DNA from: a virus
DNA length: 21,655 nt
Strand: one strand, 5' to 3'
Virus record (IMG/VR): IMGVR_UViG_3300022745_000154
Location: 1-21,655 of that record
In this document: in pieces, positions 20,331 through 21,655 of the stretch
Numbering within the stretch: the stretch's first letter is position 1
Layout of the letters: every line of letters begins with the position of its first letter
Notes under the pieces: model-generated
Seen by the model: the letters and a program-made list of their open reading frames with translations, nothing else
Database searches by the model: none
Told to the model about the DNA's origin: nothing
Position numbers and translations under genes: made by a program

Positions 20331-20984
20331 ATGACAACAGAACTAACGACAATTGAACCGCAGGCCGTGGAACACGCATTGCCTTCAATCGTCAGCAACT
20401 TACCGGCGATGAAAGAATACGCCGACATCGTTATCAAGTCGGGGCTTATCCCGCGTGGACTGGATACTCCCGAAAAGCTGATCGTCGCAATGGCGTGCGG
20501 ACGTTCTATCGGTCTTGACGAATCTCAATCGGTTCGCGGGATCATGGTCGTCAACAATCGGCCCTGCGTTTGGGGCGACATTGCAATGATGCTGGTTCAG
20601 CGTTCACCGGCTTGTCTCAGCATCAGCGAACGAATCGAGAAGGGCGAGGACGGTGAACCAGTCGCATATTGCACTGGCCGACGCAAGCGGGTTGGCGGTG
20701 AGATTGACGAACAGACAAGGACGTTTTCGCTCGCCCAGGCCAAGCGTGCGGGGCTATTGGATAAGACAGGCCCATGGAAGCAGTACACGGCGCGGATGCT
20801 GCAAATGCGTGCGCGTGGATTCCTGCTTCGCGATTTGTTTCCCGACCTGCTCAACGGAATGAGCGTGGTTGACCGCGAAGAATATGCAGCCGAAACAACA
20901 ACACAAATCAAAGTCGAACAGGTACAGCAGCCAGTGTTGGCTCTGCCTGATCCAGACGAAGTTATCGAAACGGAGAACAAATAA
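20331..20984 (+). CDS. RecT-family single-strand annealing protein
   Basis: This 217-residue protein resembles the phage RecT-type annealing family found beside RecE-like nucleases. Visible signature stretches are GLDESQSVRGIMVVNNRPCV with WGDIAMMLVQRSP (61-93), FSLAQAKRAGLLDKTGPWKQ (132-151), then YTARMLQMRARGFLLRDLFP (152-171). The middle and last parts match the 'fs..dA..AgL..k.gpW..yp.rml..Ra...' block common to these proteins. The C-terminal 35 residues are acidic and likely disordered. It should bind ssDNA from the nuclease and anneal complementary strands during replication or repair. The ATG at 20331 has GGAG at 20322-20325. Its stop overlaps the SSB start. Confidence 0.85.
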   Translation: MTTELTTIEPQAVEHALPSIVSNLPAMKEYADIVIKSGLIPRGLDTPEKLIVAMACGRSIGLDESQSVRGIMVVNNRPCVWGDIAMMLVQRSPACLSISERIEKGEDGEPVAYCTGRRKRVGGEIDEQTRTFSLAQAKRAGLLDKTGPWKQYTARMLQMRARGFLLRDLFPDLLNGMSVVDREEYAAETTTQIKVEQVQQPVLALPDPDEVIETENK

Positions 20985-21409
20985 TGGCAGACTACAACAA
21001 AGTGATATTGATGGGAAAATTGACTCGCGATCCAGAATTGAAATACACGCAGAGCCAAATCGCAATTTGCACCTGCGGCATCGCGGCATCCGAAAAGTTT
21101 ACCGATGCAAGCGGACAAAAACGCGAAAAGACTTGTTTCATTGATCTGATTATCTGGAAACAGAAAGCAGAATCTTTTCAGAAGTTTTTTCAAAAAGGAA
21201 ATCCCGTATTGATTGAAGGAAAGATCAACCACGAAACATGGGAAGATAAAAACGGCGGAGGAAAGCGATCAAAGCATAGCATCACCGTAGAGAGCTTTAC
21301 GTTTGTCGGCGGCGGAAAGAAGGATGGTAATGCGGAACAAGCAGAACGCAAAACTGAAGTTGGCGGGATTCCTGCTGAAGAAGTAGACCCGGCTGACATC
21401 CCATTTTGA
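20984..21409 (+). CDS. ssb: Single-stranded DNA-binding protein
   Basis: This 141-residue protein is a clear SSB. The OB-fold (about 1-105) opens with NKVILMGKLTRDPELKYT and includes the ekfTDASGQKREKTCFIDL stretch and NPVLIEGKINHETWEDKNG. A disordered acidic linker leads to the C-terminal tip DPADIPF (135-141), the DxxxIPF-type peptide that recruits replication and repair partners. It ends a tightly overlapped nuclease, membrane protein, annealing protein and SSB block. It probably coats ssDNA during phage replication and recombination, and interacts with host proteins through the tip. Confidence 0.97.
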   Translation: MADYNKVILMGKLTRDPELKYTQSQIAICTCGIAASEKFTDASGQKREKTCFIDLIIWKQKAESFQKFFQKGNPVLIEGKINHETWEDKNGGGKRSKHSITVESFTFVGGGKKDGNAEQAERKTEVGGIPAEEVDPADIPF

Positions 21410-21415
21410 AATCAC

Positions 21416-21444
21416 CTCCCTTGCGTTTAACGATGCAAGGCGGG
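21416..21444 (+). promoter_or_regulatory. Leader hairpin before the last gene
   Basis: Bases 21419-21424 pair with 21435-21440 perfectly (6 bp). They extend through 21416-21418 with 21442-21444 past one bulged C. TTTAAGGAG (21445-21453) follows directly. The layout (CTCC in the left arm, CG-TT(T)AA-CG in the loop, then TTTAAGGAG) repeats that at 18666-18700. Confidence 0.5.
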
Positions 21445-21460
21445 TTTAAGGAGACTAATT

Positions 21461-21655
21461 ATGAGTACAATGTCATGCCCGGAAGTAACCCAGGCCAAAA
21501 TCGACGCTGCAAAGATGCAGATTAAACGCGGCGACTTCGACACCTTCGACAAATACGTCGATTCCAAGATTCGCGGAAAGTCGCTGGAAGATGCGATGCG
21601 GATCATGGACGAGATCGGACAAGGGTTGGACAAGTTGCGGAGTGTGTTGACTAAG
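21461..21655 (+). CDS. Helical protein, partial (runs off the window)
   Basis: Only the first 65 codons are visible, with no stop. The start at 21461 follows a strong AAGGAG (21448-21453). The visible part is charged and helical: TQAKIDAAKMQIKRGDFDTF, then KYVDSKIRGKSLEDAMRIMD and EIGQGLDKLRSVLTK. Not recognised. It continues the early operon after SSB and may belong to the replication or recombination module. Confidence 0.6.
   Translation, partial: MSTMSCPEVTQAKIDAAKMQIKRGDFDTFDKYVDSKIRGKSLEDAMRIMDEIGQGLDKLRSVLTK

Noticed and set aside
20597-21232. 211-codon minus-strand open frame opposite the RecT and SSB genes.
   Set aside because: Ser/Arg/Cys-rich shadow of two well-supported genes.
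1-21655. CRISPR array, tRNA, insertion sequence or integrase/attachment site.
   Set aside because: No regular repeat-spacer pattern, cloverleaf, transposase or recombinase motifs seen by eye on either strand.

Overview
The window is a tailed-phage genome segment (prophage or free-virus contig), read almost entirely from the + strand. Genes are tightly packed: most neighbours touch or overlap by 1 to 20 bases through TAATG, ATGA or similar joins. The first 13 kb follow the phage lambda head-tail gene order closely (Nu1, A, W, B, C with nested Nu3, decoration, capsid, FII, Z, U, V, G/GT, H), so the virion is probably a siphovirus. The host cannot be read directly. A Thr/Pro-rich secreted protein and Cys-rich tail-end proteins make me lean towards a planctomycete-like bacterium, with low certainty. 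No integrase, endolysin, DNA polymerase or tRNA gene was recognised.

Layout. 31-5323: packaging and prohead genes, namely terminase small and large subunits, gpW-like joiner, portal, and an S49 prohead protease with an in-frame internal start for a scaffold. 5340-6752: DUF2190-type decoration protein and a major capsid protein of the Mu gpT family, so a Mu-type shell sits in a lambda-type cassette. 6753-8894: accessory block with two small proteins preceded by matching GAAA-tetraloop hairpins, a SAM methyltransferase, a GPSL-motif (DUF115/GT42-like) protein and a Ser/Thr-rich structural protein. 8894-13267: tail completion proteins, tube, a tail-assembly chaperone with a -1 frameshift extension, and a short tape measure. 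13271-15466: four unrecognised, partly Cys-rich tail-end genes, closed by a strong terminator (15467-15492).

15.5-17.0 kb is a regulatory hub with genes on both strands: a secreted coiled-coil protein (-), a small protein (+), a ribbon-helix-helix-like protein (-) and a ribbon-helix-helix protein (+). Their shared intergenic space holds a good sigma70-type promoter, three GCTAGC palindromes and one of three copies of GTTCATTAAC. It looks like a genetic switch.

17.0-21.65 kb is the early/replication side: a ParB-like protein, a second ParB/DGQHR-like protein, small unknowns, and a recombination cassette of RecE-like PD-(D/E)XK nuclease, small membrane protein, RecT-type annealing protein and SSB. 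Several genes here are preceded by hairpins just upstream of an AAGGAG ribosome site. The last gene runs off the window.

The best candidates for something undescribed are the frameshifted chaperone with two four-cysteine clusters resembling the DnaJ zinc centre, the twin covarying hairpins around the capsid gene, and the divergent ribbon-helix-helix switch.
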